A stretch of DNA of 64,000 nucleotides from Elephas maximus indicus (taxonomy: Eukaryota; Chordata; Mammalia; Proboscidea; Elephantidae), in NCBI RefSeq assembly GCF_024166365.1, contig NC_064826.1:58297001-58361000 (forward strand), read 5' to 3'. A program made the translations under genes and the position numbers. This document shows positions 1-11,870 of the stretch, in pieces (the first letter of the stretch is position 1; every line of letters begins with the position of its first letter). The notes under the pieces are model-generated. The model had not been told where the DNA came from. It saw only the letters and a list, made by a program, of their open reading frames with translations, and did not search any database.

Positions 1-657
1 TAGTTCTTTGTGAAACTACCACCCACCTACAAAAAAATGATAGTAAATAAATAACCTTTTGTGGCTTCTTCTTTCTTCTTCTTTTAACAAAACAGAATGC
101 AGGACTTGTTTGGGGCTAGAAAACTGAGGATGATTCTGGCTCTGTGCTCATGGTGGTGAACATCTTTAGTCTGGATCCTCCGGCTATATGATGCTGCTTG
201 TAAGAAGTGACCCATTTAGGCACATTGGTTTGGGTGTGGGTAGTCTTAAATATATTTCTCAGAGGACTTCACTATATTGGCTGAAGATTCTGGTGGTAGA
301 AGGGGGTAGGGATAGGGTTAGTGGGATGGACTGCGGACAGACTTGACATAACACTTTATGTGAAAATAACTTAGGCTTATTATTTGATGTGGTCTTGATA
401 TTATGTGACTATCAAAAAAGCTAATGAACATTTAGGCTATATTAATATAGGCAAAAATCCAGAATAAGGATGTCAACAATAATATACTTTAACCTGAGCA
501 GACTTCATCCAGAGTTCTACTTTTGGTTTAGGGAACTGTTTTAAAAGGAACATTGAAAAGTTTGGAGGGGACCTGAAGGAAGGGAACAGAGAAAGAAAGC
601 CTTTTTCTAGAGCTGGCACCCTGAATTCAGACTTCTAGCCCCCTAAACTGTGAGACT
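1..657. other. Mostly unidentified; old LTR fragment near 605-655
   Basis: I see no gene. Bases about 605-655 resemble the end of a MaLR-type LTR (a stretch like CTTCTAGCC...AACTGTGAGA), cut off by the RTE that follows. The rest is unassigned. Confidence 0.35.
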
Positions 658-3121
658 TCTTCATTGCAAATAACTTTTTTCAACAACACAAGCAGCAACT
701 GTACACATGGACCTCACCAGATGGCATACACAGGAATCAAATTAACTATATTTGTGGAAAGAGATGCTGGAGAAGCCCAGTATCAGTCAGAATAAGGCAA
801 GGAGCTGACTGCAGAACAGACTGTCAGTTCTTCATATGCAAGTTGAAGTTGAAGCTGAAGAAAATTATAACAAGTCCATGACAGCCAAAGTATGACCTTG
901 AGGATATCCCACCTCAATTAATATCTGTTGAAGCTTATTTAATATCCTTCCATAAGGATCACTGGTGGCACAGTGGTTGAAATGCTTGGCTGCTAACTGA
1001 AAGATTAGCAGTTTGAACCTACCAGCTGCTCCGCAGGAGAAAGATGTGGCAATATGCTTCTGTAAAGACTATAGGGCAGTTCTACTCTGTCCTACAGGGT
1101 CAGAATAGATTTGATGCATTGAACACTAACCAAAGACCAGACAAATTGTGGGATGACATCAAAGAGAGTGGACATCAAGGACATCATATATGAAGAAAGC
1201 AAAAAGCCATTAAAAAGACAGGAAAAGAAAGAAAAGACCAAAATGAATGTCAGAAGAGACTCCAAGACTTGCTCTTGAACATAGAGTAGCTAAGTGAGTG
1301 TAAGAAATGATGAAGTAAAAGAACTGAACAGAAGATTCCAACTGGAAGATAGAGAAGACAAAGTAAAGTATTATAATGACATGTGCAATGACCTGGAGTT
1401 AGAAAACCAAAAGGGAAGAAAATAGTTGGCATTACTCAAGGTTAAAGAATTGAAGAAAAATTCAAGTCTCGAGTTGCAATACTGAAGGATTCTATGGGCA
1501 AAAAATTGAACGATGCAGAAGATATCAAAAAAAGATGGAAGGAATACACAGAGTCACTGTACCAAAAAGGATTGGTTGCTATTCAGCCATTTTAGGAGAT
1601 GGCATATGATCAAGAACTGATGGTGTTGAAGGGAGAAGTCCAAGCTGCATTGAAAGCGTTGGTGAAAAACAAGGCTCCAGAATTGACAGAATACCAACTG
1701 ACATGTTTCAAGAAATGAATGCAGTCCTGGAAGTGCTCACTCTTCTATGCTAAGAAATTTGGAAGACAGCTGCCTGGGCAACCAACTGGAAGAGAGCCAT
1801 ATCTATGTCTATTCCCAAGAAAGGTGATCCAACAGAATGTGGAAATTATTGAACAATGTCATTAACATCACACACAAGTAAAATTTTGCTGAAGATCATT
1901 CAAAAGTAGTTGCAACAGTATAATGACAGGGAACTGGCAGAAATTCAAGCAAGATTCAGAAGAGGAAGTGGAACCAGGGATATCATTGCTGATGTCAGAT
2001 GGATCCTGGCTGAAAGCAGAGAATACCAGAAAGATGTTTACCTGTGTTTTATTGACTGTACAAAGGCATTCAACTGTGTGGCTCACAATAAATTATGGAT
2101 AACTTTGTGAAGAATGGGAATTCCAGAACACTTAATTCTGCTCATGAGAAACCTGTGCATAGATCAAGAGGCTGTCAGTTCAAACAGAACAAGGGGATAC
2201 TGTATTGTTTAAAGTCAGGAAAGGTGTGTGTGAAGGTTATATCCTTTCACCATACTTATTCAATCTGTACGCTGAGCAAATAATCTGAGAAGCTGGACTG
2301 TATGAAGAAGAATGGGGGATCAGGACTGAACGAAGACTCATCAACAACCTGCATTATGCAGATGACACAACCTCTCTTGCTGAAAGTGAAGAGGACTTGA
2401 AGCACTTACTAATGAAGATCAAAGACCACAGCCTTCAGTATGAATTATACCTCAACACAAAGAAAACAAAATCCTCACAACTGGACCAATAAACAATATC
2501 TTGATAAATGGGGAAAAGATTGAAGTTGTCAAGGATTTCATTTTACTTGGCTCCACAGTCAACACCCATGGAAACAGCAGTCAAGAAATCAAAAGACATA
2601 TTGCATTAGGTAAGGGACCTCTTTAAAGTGTTGAAGAGCAAAGATGTCACATTGAAGACTAAGGTGTACCTGACCTAAGCCATGATGTTTTCAGTTGCCT
2701 CATATGCATGCAAAAGCTGGATGATGAATAAGGAAGACTGAAAAAGAATTGATGCCTTTGAATTATGGTGTTGGTGAAGAATATTGAATATATCATGTAT
2801 TGCCAGAAGAATGAACAAATCTGTCTTGGAAGAAGTACAACCAGAATGCTCCTTAGAAGCGAGGGTGGTGAGACTATGTCTCACACACTTTGGACATATT
2901 ATCAGGAGGGATCAGTTCCTGGAGGAGGACATCATGCTTAGTAAAGTAAAGGACCAGCAAAAAAGAGGAAGACCCTCAAGGAGATGGATTGATGCAGTGG
3001 CTGCAACAGTGGGCTCAAGCATAACAATGATTGTGAGGATGGCGCAGGACCAGGTAGTGTTTTGTATTGTTGTACATAGGGTTGCTATGAGTCAGAACCG
3101 ACTTGACGGCACCTAACAACA
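658..3121 (+). mobile_element. RTE LINE copy 1, 5'-truncated and broken
   Basis: The copy starts inside the endonuclease part of the single ORF and runs through the reverse transcriptase to the RTE 3' end (TATGAGTCNGAACCGACTTGACGGCACC-like tail with AACAAC repeats). Short open pieces include a reverse transcriptase stretch at 1910-2110 (Asp-Val-Arg-Trp-Ile-Leu-Ala-Glu...Cys-Phe-Ile-Asp-Cys). Many stops and shifts make it non-functional. An AfroSINE interrupts it near 958-1104. Confidence 0.85.
958..1104 (+). mobile_element. AfroSINE inside RTE copy 1
   Basis: The tRNA-like head (GGTGGCACAGTGG A-box, GTTTGAACC B-box) is followed by the longer AfroSINE body with AAAGATGTGGCAAT and GGGCAGTTCTACTCTGTCC. 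RTE sequence breaks off near 920 and resumes at about 1105, with 38 extra bases at the left side. Confidence 0.8.
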
Positions 3122-3157
3122 ACATATGTATCAAAATCAAGGGCAACTAACAACAAC

Positions 3158-4161
3158 ATCATTAATATCACACGCAAATAAAATTTTGCTGAAGATAATT
3201 CAAAAACAGTTGCAGCAGTACATTGACAGAGAACAGCCAAAATTCAGGCAGGGTTCAGAAGAAGACATGGAACAAAGAATATCATTGCTGATGTCTGATG
3301 GATCTTGGCCAAAAGCAGAGAATACTAGAAAGATGTTTACCTGCGTTTTATTGACTATGCAAAGGCATTTGACTGCGTGGATCATAACAAATTATGGACA
3401 ACACTGTGAAGAATGGGAATTCTTGAACATTCAGTTGTGCTCATGTGAAAACTGTATGTAGACCAAGAGGCAGACTTTCAAACAGAACAAGGGGATGCTG
3501 AGTGATTTAAAATCAGGAAAGGTGCTTGTCGGGGTTGTATCCTTTCACCATACTTATTCAACCTGTATGTTGAGCAAATAATTCAAGAAGCTGGACTATA
3601 TGAAGAACGCAGCATCAGGATTGGAGGAAAACTCATTAACAACCTGTGATATGCAGATGACACAACCTTGCTTACAGAAAGTGAAGAGAACTTGAAGCAC
3701 TTACTGATGAAGATTAAAGAATACAGCCTTCAGTATTACACCTCAACATAGAAAAACAAAATCCTTGCAACTGGATCAATAAGTACTATCATGATAAACA
3801 GAGAAAAGATTGAAGTTTCCAAGGATTTTATTTTATTTGGATCCACAATCAACACCCATGGGAGCAGCAGTCAAGAAATCAAACAACATATTGCATTGAG
3901 CAAATTTGCTACAAAAGACCTCTTTAGAGTGACATCTTAAAAGCAAAGACGTCACTTTAAGGATTTAGATGCGCCTGACCCAAGCCATGATGTTTTCAAT
4001 TGCCTCACATGCATGCGAAAGCTGGATAATGAATTAGGAAGACCAAAGAAGAATTGATGCCTTTGAATTATGGTGTTGGTGAAGAATATTGAATATACCA
4101 TGAACTACCAGAAAAACAAACAAATCCATCTTGGAAGAAGTACAACCAGAATGTTCCTTAG
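3158..4161 (+). mobile_element. RTE LINE copy 2, left part
   Basis: A second RTE copy starts at the motif found near 1860 in copy 1 (ATTAATATCACACGCAAATA), about 35 bases after copy 1 ends. It is 5'-truncated and broken by stops. It is interrupted at 4162 by an L1 fragment and resumes at 6651. Confidence 0.85.
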
Positions 4162-4720
4162 GAACACACAGATAAAGCAGTTGAAGAAACTAAAAGGATT
4201 ATTCAAGAACATAATGAAAAATTTAATAAGCTGCAAGAATCCATTGAGACAGCAATCAGAAATTCAGAATATTAACAATAGAATTACAGAATTAGACTGC
4301 TCAATAGAAAGTTAGAGGAGCAGAATTGAGGAAATGGAAGGCAGAATTAGTGAGATTGAAGATAAAACACTTGGCAACAATATATTCGAAGAAAAATCAG
4401 ATAAAAGAATTAAAAAAAAAATGAAGAAACCCTAAAAATCATGTGGGACTCTATCACAAAAATAACTTGTGAGTGATTGGAATACCAGAACAGGGAGGGA
4501 TAACAGAAAATACAGAGAGAATTGTTGAAGATTTGTTGGCAGAAAACATCCCTGACATCATGAAAAATGAAAGGATATCTACCCAAGATGCTATTGAACC
4601 CCATATAAGGTAGATCCCAAAAGAAAGTCACCAAGACATATTATAATTAAACTTGCCAAAATCAGAGATAAAGAGAAAGTTTTAAGAGCAGCCAGGGATA
4701 GGAGAAAAGTCACTTACAAA

Positions 4721-5010
4721 CCCATTCAAACCAAACCCGTTGCTGTCGAGTTGATACCGACTCATAGTAACCCTATTGGACAGAGTAGAACTGCGCCTTT
4801 GAGTTTTCAAGGAGTGCCTAGTGGATTCGAACTGCCAGCCTTTGGTTAACAGACGTAGCACTTAACCACTATGCCACCAGGGTTTCCTAATGTTGATTTT
4901 CTAACCAGAGAATTCCTTTTAGTATTTCTCGTCGTTTTGGTTTGGTTTTTGCAAATTCCGTAAACTTCTGTTTATCTGGAAATGTCTTAATTTCGCCTTC
5001 ATATTATAAA
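4721..5010 (-). mobile_element. Antisense L1-AfroSINE composite insertion
   Basis: Read on the minus strand, this is 112 bases of L1 ORF1 (5004-4893), a 5-base junction, then an AfroSINE in sense orientation (4887-4727). It splits the host L1 ORF1, which is contiguous across it. Possible target duplications are TTACAAA (4714-4720) and TTATAAA (5004-5010), differing by one transition. Confidence 0.7.
4727..4887 (-). mobile_element. AfroSINE
   Basis: A full-length antisense copy: head with GCATAGTGGTTAAGTGC and GTTCGAATCC B-box (minus strand), ending in the GACAGCAACGGGTTTGGTTT type tail. It is part of the composite insertion above. Confidence 0.9.
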
Positions 5011-6650
5011 AGAGAATCAATAAGAATACGTTTGGACTACTCGGTAGAAACCATGCAGGCAAGAAGGCAATGGGATGACATATATAAAGCATTGAAGGAG
5101 AAAAATTGCCAGCCCAAAATCATATATCCAGCAAAACTGTCTCTCAAATATGAAGGCGAAATTAAGATATTTCCAGATAAACAGAAGCTTACGGAATTTG
5201 CAAAAACCAAACCAAAACTACGAGAAATACTAAAAGGAATTCTGTGGTTAGAAAATCAATATTATCAGATATCGACCCAACACTAGAACACAGGACAGAG
5301 GAACCAGATATCAACCCAGAAAGGCAAATCACAAAAATAAATCAAGTTAAAAAAATGTTCAAAACAGGGAATCAGTGATGTCATTATGTAAAAGATGACA
5401 ACATTAAATCAATAAAGAGGGTCTAAATGAAGTAGGCATAAATCTTCCACATGAAGAGGAAATCAAGGCAATATAGGGATATGGATACAAGTTAGGTTTA
5501 AACTTAGAAAAATAGGGGTAAATAGTAAGGTAACCACAAAGAAGACTAACAATCCTACACAACAGAATAAAAAACAAGAAAAACAGAAGGACTCAGCAAA
5601 AACAAAATTAACTACAATGAAAAAGAAGAACCCACAATTTACAAAGAAAAACTACTTAGCACAAAAAGTAAGTGGAAACATGAAACTGTCAATAACACAC
5701 ACAAAAAGCATCAAAATGACAACACTAAACTCATACCTATCTATAATCATGCTGAATGTAAATGGACTAAATGCACCAATAAGGAGACAGAGTTGCAGAA
5801 TGGACAAAAAAAACCCCAAAAAACAAAAAACCATGATCTGTCTATATGCTGCCTACAAAAGACACACCTTAGACTTAAAGACACAAACATACTAAAACTC
5901 AAAGGAAGGAAAAAAATATATCAAGCAAACAACAATCAAAAAAGAGCAGGAGTGGTTATACTAATTTCTGACAAAACAGACTTCAGACTTAAATCTACCA
6001 CAAAGGGTAAGGAAGGACACTATTGATTAAAGGGACAATATAGCAGGAGGATATTACCATATTAAATATTTACACACCCAATGACAGGGCTTCAAGATAT
6101 ATAAAACAAACTCTAATAGCATTGAAAAATTAGATTAAAAAAAAAGATAGCTCCACAATAATAGCAGGAGACTTCAACACACCACTGTCAGTGAAAGACA
6201 GAATATCAAGAAAGAAGCTCAGTAAAGACATGGAAGAGCTAAATGCCACAATTAACCAACTTGAGCTCATAGACATATACAGAACACTCCACCCAACAGC
6301 ATCCAAGTATACTTTCTTTTCCAACGCACATGGAACATTCTCTAGAATAGACCACATATTAGGCCATCGAGAAAGCCCTAGCAGAATCCAAAACATCGAA
6401 ATATTACAAAGTATCTTCTCCGACCATAAAGCCATAAAACTAGAAGTCAATAACAGAAAAATCAGGGAAAAGAAATCAAGCACATGGCAACTGAACAACA
6501 CTTTGCTCAAAAATGATTGGATTATAGACAAATTAAGGACAGAATAAAGAAATTCATAGAATCCAATAAGAATGAAAACATTTCCTATCAGAACCTTTGG
6601 GACACAGGGAAAGCAGTGCTCAGAGGTCAATTTATATCAATAAATGCACA

Positions 6651-6925
6651 CAGAATGTTCCTTAGAAGTGAGGATGGTGATACTTTGTCTTAAATACTTT
6701 GGACATGTTACCAAGAAGGACTAATACCAGGAGAAGGACATCATGCTTGGTAAAGTGGAGGATCAGTGAAAAAGAGAAAGACCCTCAATGAGATGACTTG
6801 CAACATTGGGTTGCAAACATCTGATTGTGAGAATGGCACAGGACCGGGCAGTGCTTCATTTTATTGTACAGAGGGTCGCTATGAGTCGGAACCAACTCAA
6901 CGCCGCCTATCAACAACAAAATGAT
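6651..6925 (+). mobile_element. RTE LINE copy 2, 3' end
   Basis: This continues the RTE interrupted at 4161, with the 3' end containing GAGGGTCGCTATGAGTCGG and a CAACAACAA tail. Confidence 0.88.
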
Positions 6926-6984
6926 ATAAAGGTATACATTGCTTCCAATCCTGTCTCCCCTCCTCTAATCTGTCATCTCATTAG

Positions 6985-7650
6985 GTAAGATTTTTATGAG
7001 ATTTTTTTGAACGCTTTCTGTCCTTATTTAGGCAATTACAAGCAAATGTATATATCTCCATGCTCTATATTATTTTGTATCTTGCTGTTTTTTAACTTAG
7101 CAATATATTTTTGAGTTTTTTTCCATATATGTATAGAAAAAGTGCCATATTTGTTTTAAACAGCTTCATAGAATTCCATTCTGTGAAACCATCATAGTTT
7201 ATTTAACTAAAGACTGAGTGGTTGTTTTCCATATTCTGCTTTTACAATGTTGTCATTCATGAAAAACATATATGTTGTTTAAGAAAAAGAAATAGCAACA
7301 CAATCATTTGAAATGCTTGCAGGTATAACCAAAGGATAGATTTTTAGGAATGGGACTCCTGGACCAAAACTTACATGCATATTTAATTTTGAAAAATATT
7401 CCCTAATTTCTCTCCATAGACATTGTCCCAATTTGTATATCCAAGAGCAGTGTGTGAGAATGCATATTTCTACTGCTTCACCCACAGATTGTGCTGAAAC
7501 TTTTGAATTTTTGTCCATCTGGGAAGTGAGAAATGGCATCTCAATGTAGTTTTAATTTCTGTGAATTTCATAGTAAACGAAGTAGAATATCTTTTCGTAA
7601 AGTGAAAAGCCTTTTATTCCCCTGTAAACTTCATATTCATGCTCTTTGGA
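6985..7650 (-). mobile_element. Old L1M fragment, antisense
   Basis: Motifs of the L1M 3' region occur in reverse orientation, such as TTTAGGAATGGGACTCCTGG and AATTTCTCTCCATAGACATT. It is degraded, with no open frame of note. Confidence 0.55.
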
Positions 7651-7659
7651 TGATATTCT

Positions 7660-9120
7660 GTTGGACTGTGTTGCAGTTGTTAGTCCCATACCCACTTCCC
7701 TTTGCAGTCACCTCTTCCTGCCATAAGCCACTTGTGTGAATACCTGTAAGATTTTGCCTGTGGACTTTCTCCCTGGCCGTGGTAGCATACGCTGCCAGTG
7801 TGTAGGACAAGTCAGAAGTGCCTAAAAAGTGCTCTCAACCAGTGATGAACAAGGAATTGGTGGATAAATACCCCAGCTTTCTTGAGGCATGTTTGACACT
7901 GTCTCAGTTTAGCTCAACTTGCCCACACTGGTAACTGGCATGAAAACTCGCACTGTATTTTTTGCCTGCTCTGTTGACTTTCCTACTCCATTCCCGGTAT
8001 TTAATGATTTCACTTCCAGAATAAACTATTTGCACTAGAATTCTTGCATCAGCGTTTGCTTCTTGAGTAACCCAAACCAAGACAGGCTGTTAAACTTATC
8101 TTTGAGTGCTACTCAAAGTGTGATTTGCATATTGCGCTGTTTTGTGAACTGTATGTTACCCCTCTATGATAAATTCAGAAATTGAGATGAAAAGTTTAGA
8201 AACTTTTATAGAAAATTGACATTGCCACAATATTTAAGTGTGTGGTTTTGTATTTTATAAACACATCCGTCTGTGATGAAGTGGAAAAAAGAAAATTGTT
8301 CTTCACCAATTTTTTTTGCTGATAGTTGAAGAAGCGCTGCTTTAAATGATGGCACAAAGAACAATGGGTGGATATTGTAAGAAAGATAATTTTGCTTAGA
8401 TATAAGAATTTTCTGATAATTACCCACAGAGTCTAAAAATGGAATTGACTTCTGCTTCGGGGTGATCAATGCACTGACGTGAGAAGAATTTAGCCTACTT
8501 GGATGACTGGCTTTTGGAGAAGCTGTAGAGAATCCCTGGTTCTTTTGGTAGCAGATGGTTTCCATTGTATCAGATCCTACAAACCTGCTCTAGTCAAAAG
8601 AGAACAATAATTGTGTCATTAAAAAAAAAGTCTCTTTCCATTTTGTTAGTATGAAAGAAAGGATTGGCAGAAATAAAACTAATCAATTGGTTGTGCTCCT
8701 TTAAAGCCTATTGATGTAGGGGAAAGCTTAATTCCAGTTGACATGTTCTGACAGTTTTTGATGTTCTGTGATTTCTAGTCCAACTGTTCTTCATATCTGT
8801 AAAAAAGGGGAGTGCAGAAGAGTGTGACAGTATAGCCCTATCCTAGCCAAACCAGGGGAAAAATATATCAATAGTAATTGCTTCCTGCTGCAAGGGAAAC
8901 GGGAAAAGCTTCTAAAGATGTTTATTGTATACTATTATGAACAAAAGCCCGTGCCCAAAACTTGACCTTACTTTGAAAATTGGCAGTAAAAATGAAAGCG
9001 TAAAGCATTTATCTTGCATTTTCTGTACTACAGGGTAACTAAATAGCCCCAGTTGACTCTGAAAGTTTTTCCCTACAGAAAAAATTCAGTTAATAGATGT
9101 GAAAAGAAAGAAAATTAGAA
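7660..9120. other. No gene; possible old LTR piece at 7,660-8,085
   Basis: Bases 7,660-8,085 end in GAGTAACCCAAACCAAGACAG, typical of the edge of ancient LTR/MER elements, but I cannot name the family. Nothing is recognised in 8,090-9,120. Confidence 0.3.
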
Positions 9121-9121
9121 A

Positions 9122-9278
9122 ATGACCCAGTGATGCAGTGGTTAAGAGCTAATGAAAGGTTGGCTCTTCAAATCTACCAGCCGCTTCTTGGAAACCCTAT
9201 GGGGCAGTTCTACTCTGTCCTATAGGGTCACTATGAGTCAGAATCCACTTGACTGCAACAGATTTGGATTTTTTTTAG
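9122..9278 (+). mobile_element. AfroSINE
   Basis: The head has GTGATGCAGTGGTTAAGAGC; the tail has TCCTATAGGGTCACTATGAG. It shows moderate decay. Confidence 0.85.
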
Positions 9279-9799
9279 AATGAAATGATTCAGGCAGTTT
9301 TCATCAATAAATGAAATTACTAGATGAAAATGGTGAGCTTCGTGTTTAGCACCTTGGGTGTCATTCCACCTTGATTTTGGGAAAGGTCCCAAAATAATTT
9401 GAGCTCCAAGGGGTGAAATTCTTTATGTACATTCAGCATTATCATGGCTCTTTTGTGATATCTGAACAAATGAAGAGCTCTGTAATGAATTTCTAATTGA
9501 AATATGCTTCGAGGAGGGGCTTTCCCATTTTCTTCCACTTTATTCCAGGTAGCCAGACTTCTCTTTGCCAATTTTTATTTTGGTTTTATAATTATGGTAA
9601 CACCCTTCAGGGCTGCAGCCATACAGTTGTGCAGGTTGTTGGGTGTCTAGTCACACAGGCCCAAATCCAACCCAAGCCATTTGACCTGGTCAGGTGGTAT
9701 CTGCCTGGAGGAAAGCCTTTTTCTAGTTCCCACAAAAGTCATATACAGGATAGTATTGATCCACATATCTTCATCATCCTTAACAGAAGTTCAGTGTCC

Positions 9800-9995
9800 C
9801 CCTAAGCAGTGACTCCCCCTTTACCCACTGATAAAGGCCCCCTGGTAACCACTAATAAACTTCAGTATCTATACATTTATTTGCATGTTCTAGATATTTC
9901 ATATAAGCAGGATCGTACAATATTTGTCCTTTTGTGTCTGACTTATTTCACTGAACATATTGTTTTTAAGGTTCATCCAACATTACTGTATTTTT
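9800..9995 (-). mobile_element. L1M 3' fragment, antisense
   Basis: CCCTGGTAACCACTAATAAACT, then ATTTCATATAAGCAGGATCGTACAAT and GTTTTTAAGGTTCATCCAAC, match the reverse of the L1M 3' region. Confidence 0.65.
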
Positions 9996-9999
9996 AAAC

Positions 10000-10620
10000 C
10001 CATACACTGCCTCTCTTTTTCCTATCCTTTATGTCCTGAAAAGATTTTCCCAGATGCTGGAAATACTGTGATTCAAAACCTTTTATTCACTCTTTGGAAA
10101 ACTGATAAAATCAAAGCTAGAATTAAATACAACTAGAAAATATTTTTAAAATAATGTTTAATGAGCACATATTTATAAAAGCAGTCATTCTTTAACATGA
10201 AAGAAACATAAAAAAATAAAAGATCTATGAGCCTAATACATATTTTCCTGGAATATAAGAAACATACCAGCAGTAAAGAAGTTTAATCTGATTTTTTAAT
10301 CTAAAACAATTTAGACCTGATAAAAGGAATATGGTTTGCTGAAAGCACCCTATTTCCACCTGTTCTAAACTCACTCTTTTTCCCCTTTAAATAAACTGTA
10401 GGAGTCAGTTGTATTAAAGTGGTCAGATTGATTTGATGGTTTTGGGAAAAAGGCGGTATATTAGCAAGGACAAAAAGGAGAAAATTGACTTTCTCTGATC
10501 AACTGGTGGAGCTTGGAGCCCTTATAGTTGGGGCTGATGGTCAGGCCTGGAAATACAACGGTTACCTCAGAACTGCTAGGGCGCTCTTTCACTTCAGGCT
10601 TGATACCAAAAAAACGAGAA
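10000..10620. other. No feature recognised
   Basis: AT-rich sequence downstream of STEAP4; it could include distal 3' UTR. A TTTTATTCAC near 10,081 would read as a minus-strand AATAAA poly(A) signal. Confidence 0.3.
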
Positions 10621-10624
10621 CAAA

Positions 10625-10748
10625 AACAAAAACAAACCTGTTGCCCGTTGAGTTGATTTCCACTAATAGCAACCTTATAAGGACAGAGTAAAAGTGCCCT
10701 TATAGAATTTCCAAGGAGCTGCAGGTGGGTTCAACTGGCTTTTATTAA
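10625..10748 (-). mobile_element. AfroSINE, partial
   Basis: Antisense tail and body (CCTGTTGCCCGTTGAGTTGA; GGACAGAGTAAAAGTGCC). The tRNA-like head is missing. Confidence 0.75.
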
Positions 10749-10764
10749 ACACTCAAGTAGAAGA

Positions 10765-10962
10765 TCCCTGGTGGCGCAGTGGTTAAGAGCTTAGCTGTTA
10801 ACCAGAGTTGGCAGTCTGAGTTCAGCCAGCCGCTCCTTGGAGATCCTATGGAGCAGTTCTAACCATGTCCTATAGGGTCGTTATGAGTCGGAATGGTTTT
10901 TTTGGTTTCTGAGTCAAAATCGACTGGACCTCTACGGGTTTGGGTTTTTTTTCCCCTCCTTA
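10765..10962 (+). mobile_element. AfroSINE with internal tail duplication
   Basis: The head CCCTGGTGGCGCAGTGGTTA and tail TCGTTATGAGTCGGAATGG are clear. The tail is followed by a second partial tail (GAGTCAAAATCGACTGG...GGGTTTGGG), suggesting a local duplication or slippage. Confidence 0.82.
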
Positions 10963-11559
10963 GAGCATTTTTACTCGTTACAATGTAGAGTCCTTCTTAT
11001 TATAGGTAAACTCTTTACTCAGGTGTGGCATTTTCTATTTTTAGGGATGAACTATGACCAAGTGGAAACATTACTCCTTTACACAAAGGAGCATGGTTGA
11101 CTTCAAAGGCTATCTCCAGACTAGCTGGGAGAGTAGGTAAGTTTCAATCAGCCAACTCTTTGGTCAAAGAGCAGTTTCCATCCCAACAACACTTGGCTGT
11201 TTTGCCTGAAATGGAGTGGATGGATAGTGACATTTTTGACATTTTCCCTGTCTTTCCCCACTGATGTTCTAGGGGTCAGCACTACTCATGATGGTTCCTG
11301 CTCACAACTGGGCTGGGTCAAGGATAAATGAATGGAGCATACGTTATCTGTGCCTTCTTACCCATTTATAAATCAACCCAAATTAAAATAAAAAACTCGA
11401 TAAAGGTGTGATGAAACCAATACCCTAATCCAATGCTAATGGTATTGCTATGGTCAATTTAGAAATAAATTTGCAGTATATATCAAATAATATAAAAAGT
11501 TACTTAACCCCACTTCTTACCAATTATTCTGAGGAAATATGTGCTGAGAGATTCTCTAA

Positions 11560-11870
11560 AATGTTGTTTGCTTTGGTAAAAAATGGATACAACCTATATG
11601 TTTAATTAGGACAGTGGTTAAATAAATGCCCATTTGATTAAATATTATTCAGCCATGATATAAACTTAAATATCATGTAAATAGGAGAACAAAACTTCTA
11701 ATATGTTAAGTGAAAATTGTATTATAAAAATGAATTGTGAAAGATGGATATAAAATTGAATTATAGTATGATAAAACTATTTTTAAAAGATTCTCTAGAA
11801 AAATCCTGGATTACTGTTGATTTTTTTAATGTATATTTTAAATATTTTGTTTAATGCTATGTGTTATATG
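11560..11870 (+). mobile_element. L1M 3' fragment
   Basis: GGACAGTGGTTAAATAAATG, then TTAAATATTATTCAGCCATGA and AATATGTTAAGTGAAAATTG, are the degraded sense L1M 3' motif series. Confidence 0.6.

Larger units (their letters stand above)
4162..6650 (+). mobile_element. L1 fragment (ORF1 middle to ORF2 endonuclease) inserted in the RTE
   Basis: The fragment covers part of L1 ORF1 (4162-5280, with the conserved C-terminal block at about 5040-5250), the inter-ORF spacer, and the start of ORF2 from about 5718. ORF2 shows the apurinic-endonuclease motifs Gly-Asp-Phe-Asn (near 6170), Ser-Arg-Ile-Asp-His-Ile-Leu-Gly (near 6340) and Ser-Asp-His-Lys-Ala (near 6420). It has stops and frameshifts, so it is inactive. 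It is flanked by a 15-bp direct repeat of RTE sequence (4147-4161 and 6651-6665). The ORF2 reverse transcriptase, 3' UTR and poly(A) are absent. Confidence 0.88.

Noticed and set aside
6130..6630. 166-residue minus-strand open frame
   Set aside because: It is the antisense shadow of the L1 ORF2 endonuclease region.
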